In this document: in pieces, positions 1 to 12,193 of the stretch
Position numbering within the stretch: the stretch's first letter is position 1
How the letters are laid out: every line of letters starts with the position of its first letter
Assembly (NCBI RefSeq): GCF_022539665.2
Contig: NC_081334.1
Location: 6,418,424 to 6,482,423, forward strand
Direction of reading: 5' to 3'
Length of the DNA stretch: 64,000 nucleotides
Source: Daphnia carinata
Taxonomy: Eukaryota > Arthropoda > Branchiopoda > Diplostraca > Daphniidae
Notes under the pieces: model-generated
Seen by the model: the letters and a program-made list of their open reading frames with translations, nothing else
Told to the model about the DNA's origin: nothing
Database searches by the model: none
Position numbers and translations under genes: made by a program

Positions 1-1997
1 GCCATCGGTGCAAGATGGCTTTCACGTCTCAGAGTTACCTGACTAGTCACAACAAGACGATGCAGCACCGCAAGGGCGAGAAGCTGCACTACCCCATGGA
101 GAAATACCTGGACCCCAACAGGCCGTTCAAGTGCGACGTCTGCAAAGAGTCGTTTACGCAGAAGAACATCCTCCTCGTTCACTACAATTCCGTCAGCCAT
201 TTGCACAAGCTCAAGAGGGCCGCTTCCCTCGCAGAGCCGGCCGCCGCCGCCGCTTCACCAGTCACACCCTTGCCGCCGTTGATCGCCAGACCGGAACGGC
301 CCGTCACGGCCAATTCGACCTGCTCCACAGGAGGAGCCGCCAACGCCGCCAACGAGTCGCCGGCCGGCGGCCTGAACGGCAACAACAACAACAACAATAG
401 CAGCAACAACAGCAAGCCGTGGAAGTGCAACATTTGCAAAGTGGCCTACAGTCAAGGATCGACGCTGGACATTCACCTGCGCTCCGTCCTCCATCAGACG
501 AGGGCGTCGAAATTGCAAGAGCTCGCAGCTGCCGGACAGATTGATCTGACCCGGCCATTGATCGAACAGCCGTCACCTGGGACGGCCGCCGTTCAGAGCT
601 CGCCCGAATCGCCCGCCCTGCCCGGCCGTAAGACGAGCCCCGTCGCCATCGAAAACGGGCTGGATCAGCAGCAACATCAGCAACAACAGCAACAGCTGGC
701 CATGGCCCTCGGACAACTCTACGGCCTGTCGGCTGAGCAACTGTTCCAGCAACAGCAGCAGCAACAGTTGGTCCAGCAGTACTACTCGGCCGTCGGCTTC
801 AACAATGCCGACATCAATTGGCCGAATAACGCGAAAATGGCCGAACGGGCCGACGATTCGCCCGTCGCCCTACCCGACGACAACGCCAACAACAACAACA
901 ACAAAATGAATCTGCCCGCCCGGCGATCGTCGCGCATGCTCAAACACCTGCTGGGCAGTTACGGCTTCGAACTAGTGATGCAATTCAACGAGTGCCACCA
1001 GAAGCAACGCGGCGCCGGCCAACCTAAACAGCAGCAGCAGCAACAACAACAACTGCAGCGGGGCGACGACCAGCAGCAACAACAACAGCAACAACAATCT
1101 GGCGTCAATAACATCAACCTCAACAGCTCGACGGCCAGCGATCCGGCCGAAGAGGAGAACAAAGAAAACGCCATGGAGACGGACTCTACAGTCCCAGCGG
1201 ACAAGACGCCCGAAATCCAGCGCTGCGTCTGCCCGCTCTGCCACAAGAGCTTCTCCAGTATTTGGGTCCTCAAGGCGCACAGCGAGGAGGTCCATCGTCA
1301 GATGGTGCCGCCCCATTGCGTCGAACAATGCGCCGACGAGATTAAACGGACGGCCAACCTCAACACTTCGACGTCGGCTCCGGCCGGCGTCGGACCTCAT
1401 TTGTCGCCCGTCGAACGGCTCCCGCCGCCGGGCAATATCGATCGAGCCGAGCGCGAACCGACGGCCGAACTGGCCGTCGGCGAGTCGTCCTCGTCGTCGG
1501 CCGGGCCGGCTTCTGTGAAAGCGACGGCAGCGACGCCGCGGCCGGAGAGCACACCTACTCCGCGCACGGCCTCGTCCACTCCGATTTCGACCAGCGCCGT
1601 TGAGTCGGCGGCCCAGGCTCAGGCCCAGCAGGCCGCCCAGATGCAGCAGTCGCAATTGGCGCAGCAGATGAGCGACATGCAGGGCGTTTTGAACGCCATG
1701 GGATTGGCGTCGCAGCTTCAACAGCAATTCAACCCGATGATGATGGGCTTGGCCGGTTTAGGCCTGCACGGCGCCGCCGGACTGGGCTTCAACATGCCGG
1801 CCGCCGCTCTAGCCGCCATGAACATGCAGCCGCCGTTGATGAACCCGTTCATGATGGCCGCTGGCCATTTCGACCCGATTCAAGCGGCCATGGCTGCCCA
1901 GGCTGCGCAGAACAATCCGTACCTGCAATCGGCCATGGATCAGCAAGCCGGACAGTACGCCAAACAGCAACAGCAAATGCAGCAGCAGCAACAACAA

Positions 1998-2029
<32 letters not shown>

Positions 2030-5000
2030 ACAACAACAACAACAGTCGGCCGCTGGCGGCTCTTCTTCGGCCAACGTTTCGCAGGTAGGAAGTGCGGCCA
2101 GCAATCAGCAACAGCAGCAACAAGCTGGCCAGCAACAAAAGAGAGCTCGCACTCGGATTAGCGACGACCAGCTCAAGATTTTGCGGGCCCATTTCGACAT
2201 CAACAACTCGCCGTCGGAAGAGACGATCGCGGAAATGGCCCGCCAGTCCGGCCTGCCGCCCAAAGTCATCAAGCACTGGTTCCGCAACACGTTGTTCAAG
2301 GAGCGCCAGCGCAACAAGGACTCGCCGTACAATTTCAGCAACCCGCCCAGCACGACTCTGAACCTTGAAGAGTACGAGAAGACGGGCGAAGCCAAAGTCA
2401 CTCAACTGAAAACCGAGGAGCAAATGGAGATCCAACGGGCTTTGATCAGCACTCGGCCCGTGCCGTCGATCAACAGCAAAGCGGCCAAGACGGCGGCCGC
2501 GGCTGCCGCAGCCGCCGCAGCAGCAGCTGTCGCGGCCACCATGGCCTCGGCCGTCCCGCCTACCGCCGCTGCTCCTGTTCCTACACCCGAGGTGGTTCAA
2601 GTGAAGAAGGAAGCCGTCAGCGAAATGCAGGACACTACGATCGAAGACGTGGCCAGCCGTTCGACTCCGCAGCTGTTGCCCACGACGCCCGGCAATCCGT
2701 TCCACATGCGCAGCGGCTCGCCCATGACCAACCTATCGCTGGCCTCGCTCATCAGTTCGCAGCTGAACGTCGACACGAAGAACTGCCACCTGGCCGCCGG
2801 CGGGGGGATGTTCCCTCCCCGGCCGACGACGAGCGGATCGGCCCTACCTAGTCCCGCCGCAGCCGGATTGGCCGGTTTGAGCCCGGGCCGCATGAGCACC
2901 GACCAAAGCCCGTTCAATTTTTTCGCCACTTCGACTCCGCTGCCCATGGCCCCTCTCACCCCGCCAGGTGGTGGAGGAGGAGGAGGCGGCAACTCGAGCA
3001 GCGGAGGAGGCGGTCCTGGCTCGTCGACGGGCAAACGCGCCAACCGGACCCGGTTCACCGACTACCAGATCAAGGTACTGCAAGAATTCTTTGAGAACAA
3101 CGCCTATCCGAAAGACGACGATCTCGAGTACCTCTCCAAATTGCTCTCGCTTTCACCACGAGTCATTGTCGTCTGGTTCCAGAACGCCCGCCAAAAGGCG
3201 CGCAAAGTCTATGAAAATCAGCCGCCAGTTGCCGGAAGCGCCGGCGATCCGGCTTCCACTTCTGGATCGGCCACTCCTGGATCTGGAACGTCGGGAGGTG
3301 GAGGAGCGGGAGCTGGAACGGACACCGATGGTTCGGGCCGTTTCCAGCGAACGCCCGGACTCAACTACCAATGCAAAAAGTGTCTGCTCGTCTTCCAGCG
3401 CTACTACGAGCTCATCCGCCATCAGAAGACGCACTGCTTCAAGGAAGAGGACGCCAAGCGATCGGCCGTCGCCCAAGCGGCGGCCGCCCAGGCTGCCGCT
3501 TGTTTTTCATCGTCGGACAACGACAACAGCAACTCGAGCTCCCTGGCCGACGCTTCCGTCATGAGCGGAACGGCCTCGTCTTGCGGCAACGCTCCGCTCT
3601 TGACCAGTTTGCCCAAATCATCGTCGACGACGCTCATCAAGACGGAAGCCAACGTCAGCTCAGCTCCTCCGCCACCGCCACTCAAACAGACGGACCAGTT
3701 CCAAACGCAACCATCGACGCAACAACAACAACAACAACAGCAACAACAACAGGCCCAGTCGCAAAACGACTCGGCTTTCCACTGCGAACAATGCGGATTG
3801 ACATTTTCGCGCTTCGATCTCTGGCGCGAACATCAGATCGTCCACATCATGAATCCGGATCTGTTTGCCAGCGGCGCCGCCAGTAAAATGGCCGCCGGAA
3901 TGGAAACCCAATACGCGGCTTTACTCCAGCAACACCAAGCCGCCGTCGTGGCCGCTGCCGCCGCCCAACTCTCGGCAAGTCTCCCGGCCGCCAGCGCCGG
4001 AAGCAGCGGACAGATGACCCCGCCGTCCTCTGGCGCTCTGATTCCGTCTGGAAGTAAGCGGAAGCACGAGGTGGTCGAAGAGGACGAGGATCGCGGCGGA
4101 GGCGCCGGCGGGTGCGGCGGCAGCGGCAGCGGAGGAGGCGGCACGGACGGAGACGGACAACCACGCGACAAGCGTCTTCGGACGACGATCCTGCCGGAGC
4201 AGTTGGATTTCCTCTACCAGCAGTACCAGCTGGAATCTAATCCGTCACGGAAGATGCTGGAGACGATCTCGCGCGAAGTCGGCCTGAAGAAACGCGTCGT
4301 CCAGGTGTGGTTCCAGAATACTCGAGCCCGCGAGCGCAAAGGTCAGTTCCGGGCCCATGCCCAGGTCATCAACAAGCGTTGTCCATTTTGTCCGGCCCTG
4401 TTCAAAGTCAAATCGGCTCTCGAGTCTCATTTGGCCGGCCGACATCCGGACCAGTTGGCCAAAGGCGAAGTCAACATCGACGCCCTGCCCGACATGACCG
4501 ACGACGACTCGGACACTGGAATGAACCTGAACAGCTCTCCTCATTTAGGTTCTAGTTCCGTCTCGGCGGCGACGTCGGCCGACGCCAACTCGGCCGCCGC
4601 CATCCAGGAAGCCTTGACTAAGAGACTCTCGGCCGTTTCCAACTACCAGCAGTCGATGGCCTCCCTCTCGATGCTCTCGTCCCTCTACTCGCAGGGCTTT
4701 GTAGCTCCCCTGCCCGGCTTTGAGGGCAAGGCTGAAGACGCCCTCAAGCGCTACGCCAGCGACTATCTGGCCAACGCCGGAAACGGCGGCAACAACGGAG
4801 CCTCATCGGCGGCCGCAGCGGTGGCCAGCGCGACGGCCGGCGGCAACGAACAGCGCCCATCGACGGGCAATCCAACTGGAGACGCTCCGCTAGATCTGAG
4901 CCGGCCTCTGTCGTCGCTGCCGCAAGGTCTGACGCAGGTGCGACCAGAAAGCGCCATGCAATCGGACGTCGGGACGGACGACAACCGCTCGGAGCACTAC

Positions 5001-5823
5001 ATGGACTACTTTGACGAAAGCAACCCGTCTTCCCCGTTGCCCTACGGCAAGATGGGCGGCGGTGGGGGTGGCGGCGGCGGTGGCAACCAAAGCAATTCGG
5101 GCAACGCCAGCGTGACGGGCTCGGCGTCCGGCGGCCAGAACAAACGGTTCCGGACGCAGATGAGCGCCGTCCAGGTCCGCGTCATGAAGTCGCTTTTCTC
5201 CGACTACAAAACACCGACGATGGCCGAATGCGAAGCTCTCGGCCGCGAGATCGGCCTGCCCAAACGGGTCGTCCAGGTCTGGTTCCAGAACGCGCGGGCC
5301 AAAGAGAAGAAGAACAAGTTGAACGCCCAGAAAGCGGCCGGAGATTTGTCGGGCAGCGAGAGCGCCACCAAACAGCCGGACGGCTGCGACCTTTGCGATT
5401 TCAAATATTCGCACAAGTACGCCGTCCAGGACCACATTTTCACCCACCAGCACATCGAACGCGTCAAGATCCACGTGGCCGAGCAGTCGGGCAAACACGG
5501 CGACGACATGCCGTCGTCGGCGCAACGTCCATCCAAGAGCGGCTCGGGCCATCAGCAAGACGGTCAAGAGCCATCGACGCCGGTCGGCACGGGCGCATCC
5601 AGCGCCGAGACGACGACTTCGCCGCCCAGCAACGCGGCCGAATCGGCGCAGCTAGAAGCCCTGCTCCTTCACCAACTGTACGGCATGGGCTACGGAGCGG
5701 CCGGTGTTCCAGCTGCGGCTCTGGCGGCCGCGGCCGCCGCAGCAGCCGCCTCGTCGTCGTACAACAACTCCCAGCAACAGCAGCAGCAACAACAACAGCC
5801 GAGCACCAACGTCATGGCTGCCG
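1..5823 (+). CDS. zfh2: zfh-2 / ZFHX3-4-type zinc-finger homeodomain protein, large internal exon (5'-partial)
   Basis: Nuclear DNA-binding transcription factor of the ATBF1/ZFHX family. The frame is open from base 3 (codons H-R-C-K before the first Met at 15), and bases 1-2 (gc) fit the end of a Cys codon, so the window starts inside a C-H-R-C finger; the Met at 15 is not the real start. Numbering from that Met, C2H2 fingers have their first Cys at about 40, 138, 406, 1120, 1257, 1456 and 1791. Four homeodomains begin at about 709, 1007, 1386 and 1710, each with a WF(Q/R)N recognition helix. Between them lie poly-Q (22 uninterrupted Q at 656-677), poly-Ala and poly-Gly linkers, a PLDLS motif at 1625 and three psi-K-x-E motifs. 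The exon ends at CCG|GTGAGT in phase 1; reading through the donor adds only Glu-Ser before a stop. The combination of four homeodomains with interspersed fingers is diagnostic of ZFHX3/4-zfh-2. The upstream fingers lie outside the window. Confidence 0.95.
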
Positions 5824-8309
5824 GTGAGTCTTGACTCCATTCATTCTTTGCACCGGTAGCTTTGTCAGCGTTTGTGTTTTGTTTTGTTTTTTTGTTTTTT
5901 TTTTGCGACTCGCCTTGAATCCGTCGGCCGTCATTTTTCTTTTTAAAACGGAAAAAGAGGCACTCGATTTTTTTTGTTGTTTTTGGTTCGTGCTGGCCGT
6001 CCAGCAAAAAGCGAAACAAACGCGGAAAAGAAGAAAGGGATTTGTCTTGTTGTTTCCATTCGTTTTGGATATTTGCCTCTGTGTGTGTGTGTGTGTGTCT
6101 GTGTCTGTCTGTCTGTTATTTTTTGGAATAGGACGGGGGTACGTGTATGTGTGTGTGTGTGTAGGCGAAGGTACCACACAAAAAAACAAAAAAAACACCT
6201 GCAGACGGGAATCCGAAAGAGAAAGAAGGATTAATTAGTTTTCCTTAGCGGGAGATTCCTGCATTTTGAATAAATTAATTGCTTCGGCGCGCGTAGCTGT
6301 AGCCAAAACGACCACGTCCTATTCTCTCTCTTTTCTCCCGTTTTTTTTTTTTGTTGTTTTTTTTTTTTTTTTTTTTGTTTTTTGTTTTTTTTTCTTGTGT
6401 TGTTGGGGCAAAAAAAAAAAAAATGTTCTTTTAGTGGAATGGAAGAAGAAGAAGAAAAAAAGAATGAATGAATAAGGAAGAGAACAGAACGACAGCGGGG
6501 GTGGTCGTGGTTTGTCTTACTACATCACCTGGGCCGTTGCATTTTAGATGGGCCAGCTTTTTTATTTTTTATTTTTTATTTTTTTTATCATCTCGTTTCC
6601 TCTCAGTTTCTTTGATTCCGTTTCATTTTTTTTTCTTTTCCTCTCTTATTGTTTTGTATTTATACATATCATTCTAGTGATTCAGATGCCTTTCTTTTAT
6701 TTCATTTTGTTTTATTTCGTCTCTTTTTTTTAAGTTTTTTTTGTTTTGTTTTCTCGACTTTGACTCGGTCCCGTCTGCCGACACGTCATTGTTTTCCCGT
6801 CGTCCCCCTCTACCCTCCAAAAAAAAAAAAATGCCCGTTCAAAATTATTTCAAAGGAAAATAAAATCGAAAAATCAAAATGTAACCAACAAACCGGCGTT
6901 TTTTTTGTTTTTTTTTTGTTTTCTCTTTATCTTTATCTCGTTTTGTTCTTATTTTTCTTTATCATTATTTCGTTAACAACGGTAACAACGACGTTTTTTT
7001 TAAAAAAAAAAATGAGCAGCCGTTGTACTAATTGCGTAACAGAAAAAGTCAAACTTGAAGGTTCTTGTGTTCGAAACTTCTTCCCGTTTCGCTTTCGTCC
7101 TCTTTCGAGCGGCACACCCGGACTTCTTCGGCGTCGACACAAGGAACGTTTGAGTGTGTCCCGTCGATTGTTTCAATCCGTTGACTAGTTTTATTTATAC
7201 GTTTCACGGGATTTGAAAGAAGAAAAAAAAAAAAAAAAAAAAAAACCTTTTTCTTTCATTTCTTTTTATTTTGAAGACAAGAAACATTTTTTTTTTTTTT
7301 TTTTTGGATTTTGGTACGTTGCATTTCGCGCGTTGACTCGTTCAAAAAGGGCAAAAAAGACACAGAGAAAGAGGGTGGCCCGAGGTTAGTTTATGTGCGT
7401 CTTTCTAAAAGAAGAAGAAGAAGCTCTGGCTCGCGCTCGAGTCCGTATCAAGGTGCGGCGCTAATGGCACCACTCTCTTTCTCTTTCCTTTTTTTTTTTT
7501 TTTTTCGAAATAATAAGACAGACACACACGCACACATACATAGAAAAGAGAGAGAGAAAGAGAGAGAGAAAGAGAAAGAGAAACAATCAAACTCGGTAGA
7601 TCGTATCGGGATGCGCACGCGCAATATTTTATGCGTACGTGTCAAATGAAGAATGGGAGAGAGAGAAAAGTACTCAGCTTGCAACTTTTGATGGAAGCTC
7701 TCTTTTTTTTTTTTTTTTTTCTTTCTGAAATATTTTTGCTTATTTCATTGCCGGCCGACGGTTTGCGCTTCTCTCCTTCTACGAATCGAAAGAATGCAGG
7801 TCATTGTTTGAATGAGCGCGCCACCTTGACGTTGCCTTTTTGTTTCAAAGAACGTTAGACGAAACACGGCGATGGAAAGGAATGATGAATCGATTGGAAT
7901 TCTCTTTCCTATGTATCATCCGCAGGACCTCGATGGAAATTCGAGGAATTTTTTTTTTTTTTCGTGTTTTATTTATTTGGGTTTCTTTTTCTTTTTCGTG
8001 TGTGTGTGTGTGTGCGTTAAAAGGTCACGCTCTTTGGGGCTATGGCAATGGCTTTATATACTAAAGCTTGTGTGTACGAGAGCATATCTACATACACACA
8101 CACACAGCTTCTTCCTCAATTTGTTGTTGTTCTCCTCTCGTCGTCGAGAGGCCATAACGCCAGTGCTGGCAAAGTTCTCGTTTCGACATCGATCATAACC
8201 GTTCCCTTCATTTGTCTCCCGCTGCGCTGCCAAGTTCATCCCGACTTGAGTTCATTACGGTCGTCTTGCTGCCGCTTACCTAACCTTACCAAAGCCGTTC
8301 CATCGTCCA

Positions 8310-8332
8310 AACACACACACACACACACACAC

Positions 8333-8362
<30 letters not shown>
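8310..8362. repeat. (CA)n microsatellite
   Basis: About 53 bases of CA dinucleotides with one missing base in the middle, followed closely by a long T run. In the zfh-2 intron. Confidence 0.95.
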
Positions 8363-8365
<3 letters not shown>

Positions 8366-8725
8366 CTCGGAATATAGGACTCGACGAGTTTTTTTTTTTT
8401 TTTTTTTTTTTTTTCTTTTTCTAAAATGGCCTCTTATTTTCATGCGTGTTTTCTACTACCTGGCCATCTGTCCATGTGTGTGTGTGTGTGTGTGTTGTAC
8501 GCACGCGCGTGCTGCTGGACCCTATACGCGTAGGTGAGCGCATACTAAGAGTTGCAGGGCACGTGCTCGGGTCAATCACGAGAGGTCAATCGCGTAGTGG
8601 TTGTACCATATAACGACTAAGGCGGTCTTGTAGTCATGTGATGAGTGCTCAGGCCCTTTTTTTTTTTTTTTTTTTCTTTAAAGAGTGAACCGGAGAGATG
8701 TTTCATGCAAGCATCTAACCATCAC

Positions 8726-8727
<2 letters not shown>

Positions 8728-8761
<34 letters not shown>

Positions 8762-8815
8762 TTTTAAAAAAAAAACAACAACAAAAAAAAAAAAAAAAAA
8801 AGGAAACACGGTGCG
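8728..8815. repeat. poly(A) block
   Basis: A run of 32 A (8728-8759) followed by further A-rich sequence. The position and lack of any upstream gene-like sequence do not suggest a processed retrocopy. Confidence 0.9.
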
Positions 8816-9019
8816 CTGCAGGGCCAGCGAAAGCAGAACCCTCATCATCATCATCGTTTTTTTTTTTTCTTCTTTTTATACCATCTGCTGGTTGCCTTTT
8901 CGAGCAATCCCGCCCTATATTTAACGGCCCATCTTAATTCCGATGCGTTAAGGTGTTGATTCATTTCTTCTTCGTATAATATTGCCTATCTCTATCTATC
9001 TATTTGGAAAAAGAAACAC

Positions 9020-9023
<4 letters not shown>

Positions 9024-9053
<30 letters not shown>
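9024..9053. repeat. poly(T) run, 30 bases
   Basis: Uninterrupted T run in the zfh-2 intron; a 28-base T run follows at 9259-9286. Confidence 0.95.
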
Positions 9054-9054
<1 letters not shown>

Positions 9055-9129
9055 AATAAATAAAATCGACATTCTTCGTTAGATGAATTTTGTTTATCCT
9101 CCCCCAAGTAAGAAAGAAGAAAAAAAAAA

Positions 9130-9160
<31 letters not shown>

Positions 9161-11309
9161 TTTGAAAAGAAAAGAATAAATACCTTAAACTATGGAAATC
9201 GTATAATACCTGTCGGAGAGGCTGTGATTCGCTCGAGTCATTTGGGAACCCGTCAACGTTTTTTTTTTTTTTTTTTTTTTTTTTTTATTTTTTATTCTCG
9301 ATCGTCCGTGCCCTAACGTGAGCAGACAGTACGATATTAAAAACATTAACAAGTTTTTTTTTTTTTTTTTTCTATCTCGAGTGGTATCTCTCATTCCATT
9401 GGCTTTTAAGCTGTCGAGCCTTAACGAGCGTCTGACGCATACAATGGCGGTTGGACTGACTGGGAATCATCATCATCGTTGTTGTCGTCCCCGTCTCGTT
9501 CCCAGCCTCCACGTTTGGTATTTCGCCAATTGTCTTTGATAAAAGAATCTTTATTATGTTTTTTTTTTTTTTATATATATATATATATTTTTTAAGGTAG
9601 AGCGTTAGACTGCGCAATTGGGAGGGCCACACGGAACACGGGCGAACCGCGTCCCAATTGAATTTTCATTCTCTTTTTTTTTTTTTTTTGTTTTGCTTTC
9701 CCTTTTTTTTTTTCTTTCGAGTTAATCATGGCAATGGAAAAAGAAGAAGAAGAAAAAAAAAAAAGTCGAATGAGGAAAGAGATTTTGGTCGATTGCGTCA
9801 GTTTATGTCGAGTTGGCGTCGGCGGCGATGGTTTGTGGGATACGAGAGGCGGAGCGGTGCAAGCCACGCAGAAGAAGTCAATGTTTAAGAGAAAACGAAA
9901 AAAAAGGGGCGCAATAGTGACCAGGGGTCTTAATTAATTTAGAAAGATGACGTCAGCATGACGAGGTCCGTTTCCTTGTTCAAACACAACAGCGCGCCAA
10001 AAGACTATGCGCTCCTTAATAATCATTTCCCTTCTTATGCTTCATACACACGTATATATCGTGGGCTGCTGTCAGGATAATTTTTCTCCTTCATCTCTCA
10101 GTTTTTTTTTTTTTTTTTTATTTTTCAAGTCTTTTCTTCAACTCCTTCGTCTCGAAAATGTCCAGAAAAAAAAAAAAAAAAAAAAAAAGGAAAAGTCTGC
10201 CGTGTCACCGCCACTCATTTCCCCACACTTTTGTTGTTCATTTGATATTCTCTTGATGCACAGTCTTTTTGCTGGCTGTGTGTGTGTGTGTGTGTGTGTG
10301 TCTACGGGATATTTCGAATATATCCTGTACTGCACGCCTTCCTCTCTCTTTGCCCCTCTCCAACTTCATTATGCATTCTCGACTCTCTTGTGTGTCTCCT
10401 CGTCGGTCATGGGCCTCTTTTTTTTTTTTTTTTTTTTTTTCTCTCTCTCTCTCGATGGTGGAACAAACATCAGCGCACCAACAACAAGGTCTTTTTTTTT
10501 TCTTCTTCCTGACTCAACCGCTTGCTGTTGGCTGCTGCTACTCCCCCTGCCCCTCTCTTCATCGTCTTGCTCTGCGTAATTAACGCCCGAACCTCTCGGT
10601 AATTACAACCCCGTGTGTTGCCGTGAACGCCTTAGCTCCTGCTCTCTTCTCACTTATTCTTCCAACATTTCTTTGCTGCGACGCATGAAAGATACTCGAG
10701 AAGGAAAAAAAAAAAAAAAGTAAACCCTCCTCCCTTTAAAGAAATTTTCTTATTTTTTTTTTTTTTTTCTTTTTTTATTTGGAAGATTTTTATTTTATTT
10801 TATTTCTTTTTTTTTTTGTAGCCGTCATTGCTCGTTTCGTGTTCTTTTTCTTTTTTCTTAGATAGTTAAATAATGACCAAAAAGGGACCCGAGCGATCGT
10901 GACCAACTTGGGTTGCAGGAACTTAGTCACCCCACCCCCCTCCCCCATCCTATTTTTTTTTTTATTATTATTTAACTATTACCAACTATTAACTATACGC
11001 GTCTTAAGTCTAACGTATAAATATTGAAGGATATCACTCTCTACGACATCAAAGTCGTAAAAAATAATCATTTCTTTGCCTCATTCCACCGATGTTGAAG
11101 TGATGACCGAAGCAATTTTTTCTTTTCTTTCTTCTTCAAGTTGGAACAAAGTTTTTCTCGTTTCGTAAGGATTTCGTAAATTTTGATGACGGCGAGAGTT
11201 GTTTCTCATCGATTTTTCTTTTTATTGACGTTGAAGCTCTAAAGCGAGCAACGTTTTATTTTTTTAAAACAAGAGAAATGGAAGAATGGGGAATAAATAG
11301 GGAGAGCTT

Positions 11310-11327
11310 GGGGGGGGGGGGGGGGGG
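11310..11327. repeat. poly(G) run, 18 bases
   Basis: Uninterrupted G run, the longest G/C homopolymer in the window. Comparable C runs lie at 47523-47539 and 55706-55721. Confidence 0.95.
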
Positions 11328-12156
11328 TCGTGCTTCCTGCCCACCTGCGCTGGCCAGCCTGACGGGAAATCGTGAATCGATTACCACGAAACGCTCAACG
11401 ACACATGTAAACCGAATGGAAAGAGAAAAAAGAAAAAAAAAAAAAAAACTGGAACAGATCGATACCCTAATAATAATAAAATCATAATCTAACAAATATT
11501 GAATTACATCTATCCACCGTCATTTTTCATTCGCTTATTTTTGATTGTTTAATTTTTTTTTTTTTTTTTTTCTCTATCCGTTGTTAAGTAATAATTCCAT
11601 CCCACCTCCCTCTCCTCGCTCGCGTGTGTGTATTCATTTTCGGGTGGATGGACGGATTGAAGAAACGCTGCCATCAATCGACATGGCGAATTCCACAGCT
11701 GAATGGGTTTTTATCTCGTCTTGTTGTAATTATGGGAAGAGGGACGATGGCGGCATCTTGAGAAAAAAAAAAGTTGTTTCATGAGAGAGAAAGAGAAAAA
11801 GGGGAAGGGAGGACCGCTGCGCATACCTTGGGTCTCTTCGAGTGACAATTATCAGTGCCACAGGGCAGACACTCTGAAGAAGAAAAGCCGGCTTCATCAA
11901 CATCACATCGCTATGTTTCTCTTAACACACACACACACATATATATATATAGCTATACATGCATATCTCTACCGCACCAAGATGCTGTACATGTATGTGT
12001 ATTTTATTCTCGCCCGTCTCTCCAATCGGTTTGCCTTCCCCTGTTTTTTTTTTTATTCTTCACCTCTTGCATTTTGGTAGATTTTTTTTATTTATTTTTT
12101 TTTTTTTTACTATGTCGAACGAGCGCAGTTTCCCTCACTGGCAATGGCAGCAATTC

Positions 12157-12160
<4 letters not shown>

Positions 12161-12190
<30 letters not shown>
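12161..12190. repeat. (TG)15 microsatellite
   Basis: Perfect TG repeat in the zfh-2 intron. Confidence 0.95.

Positions 12191-12193
<3 letters not shown>

Noticed and set aside
1809-2705. Long minus-strand ORF (298 codons) and other antisense ORFs across 1-5800
   Set aside because: They are shadows of the GC-rich, repeat-rich zfh-2 exon. Their translations are poly-Leu, poly-Arg or poly-Cys runs opposite the Gln, Ala and Gly tracts.
5831-7188. Numerous 60-180 codon ORFs in introns and intergenic DNA
   Set aside because: Their translations are Phe, Lys, Val-Cys or Thr-His runs from poly(T), poly(A) and (TG)n/(CA)n tracts, and many lack an ATG start or any splice context.
8728-8815. Poly(A) blocks as tails of retrotransposed copies
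   Set aside because: No coding or repeat-like body or target-site duplication was seen next to them; similar runs occur everywhere in both orientations.
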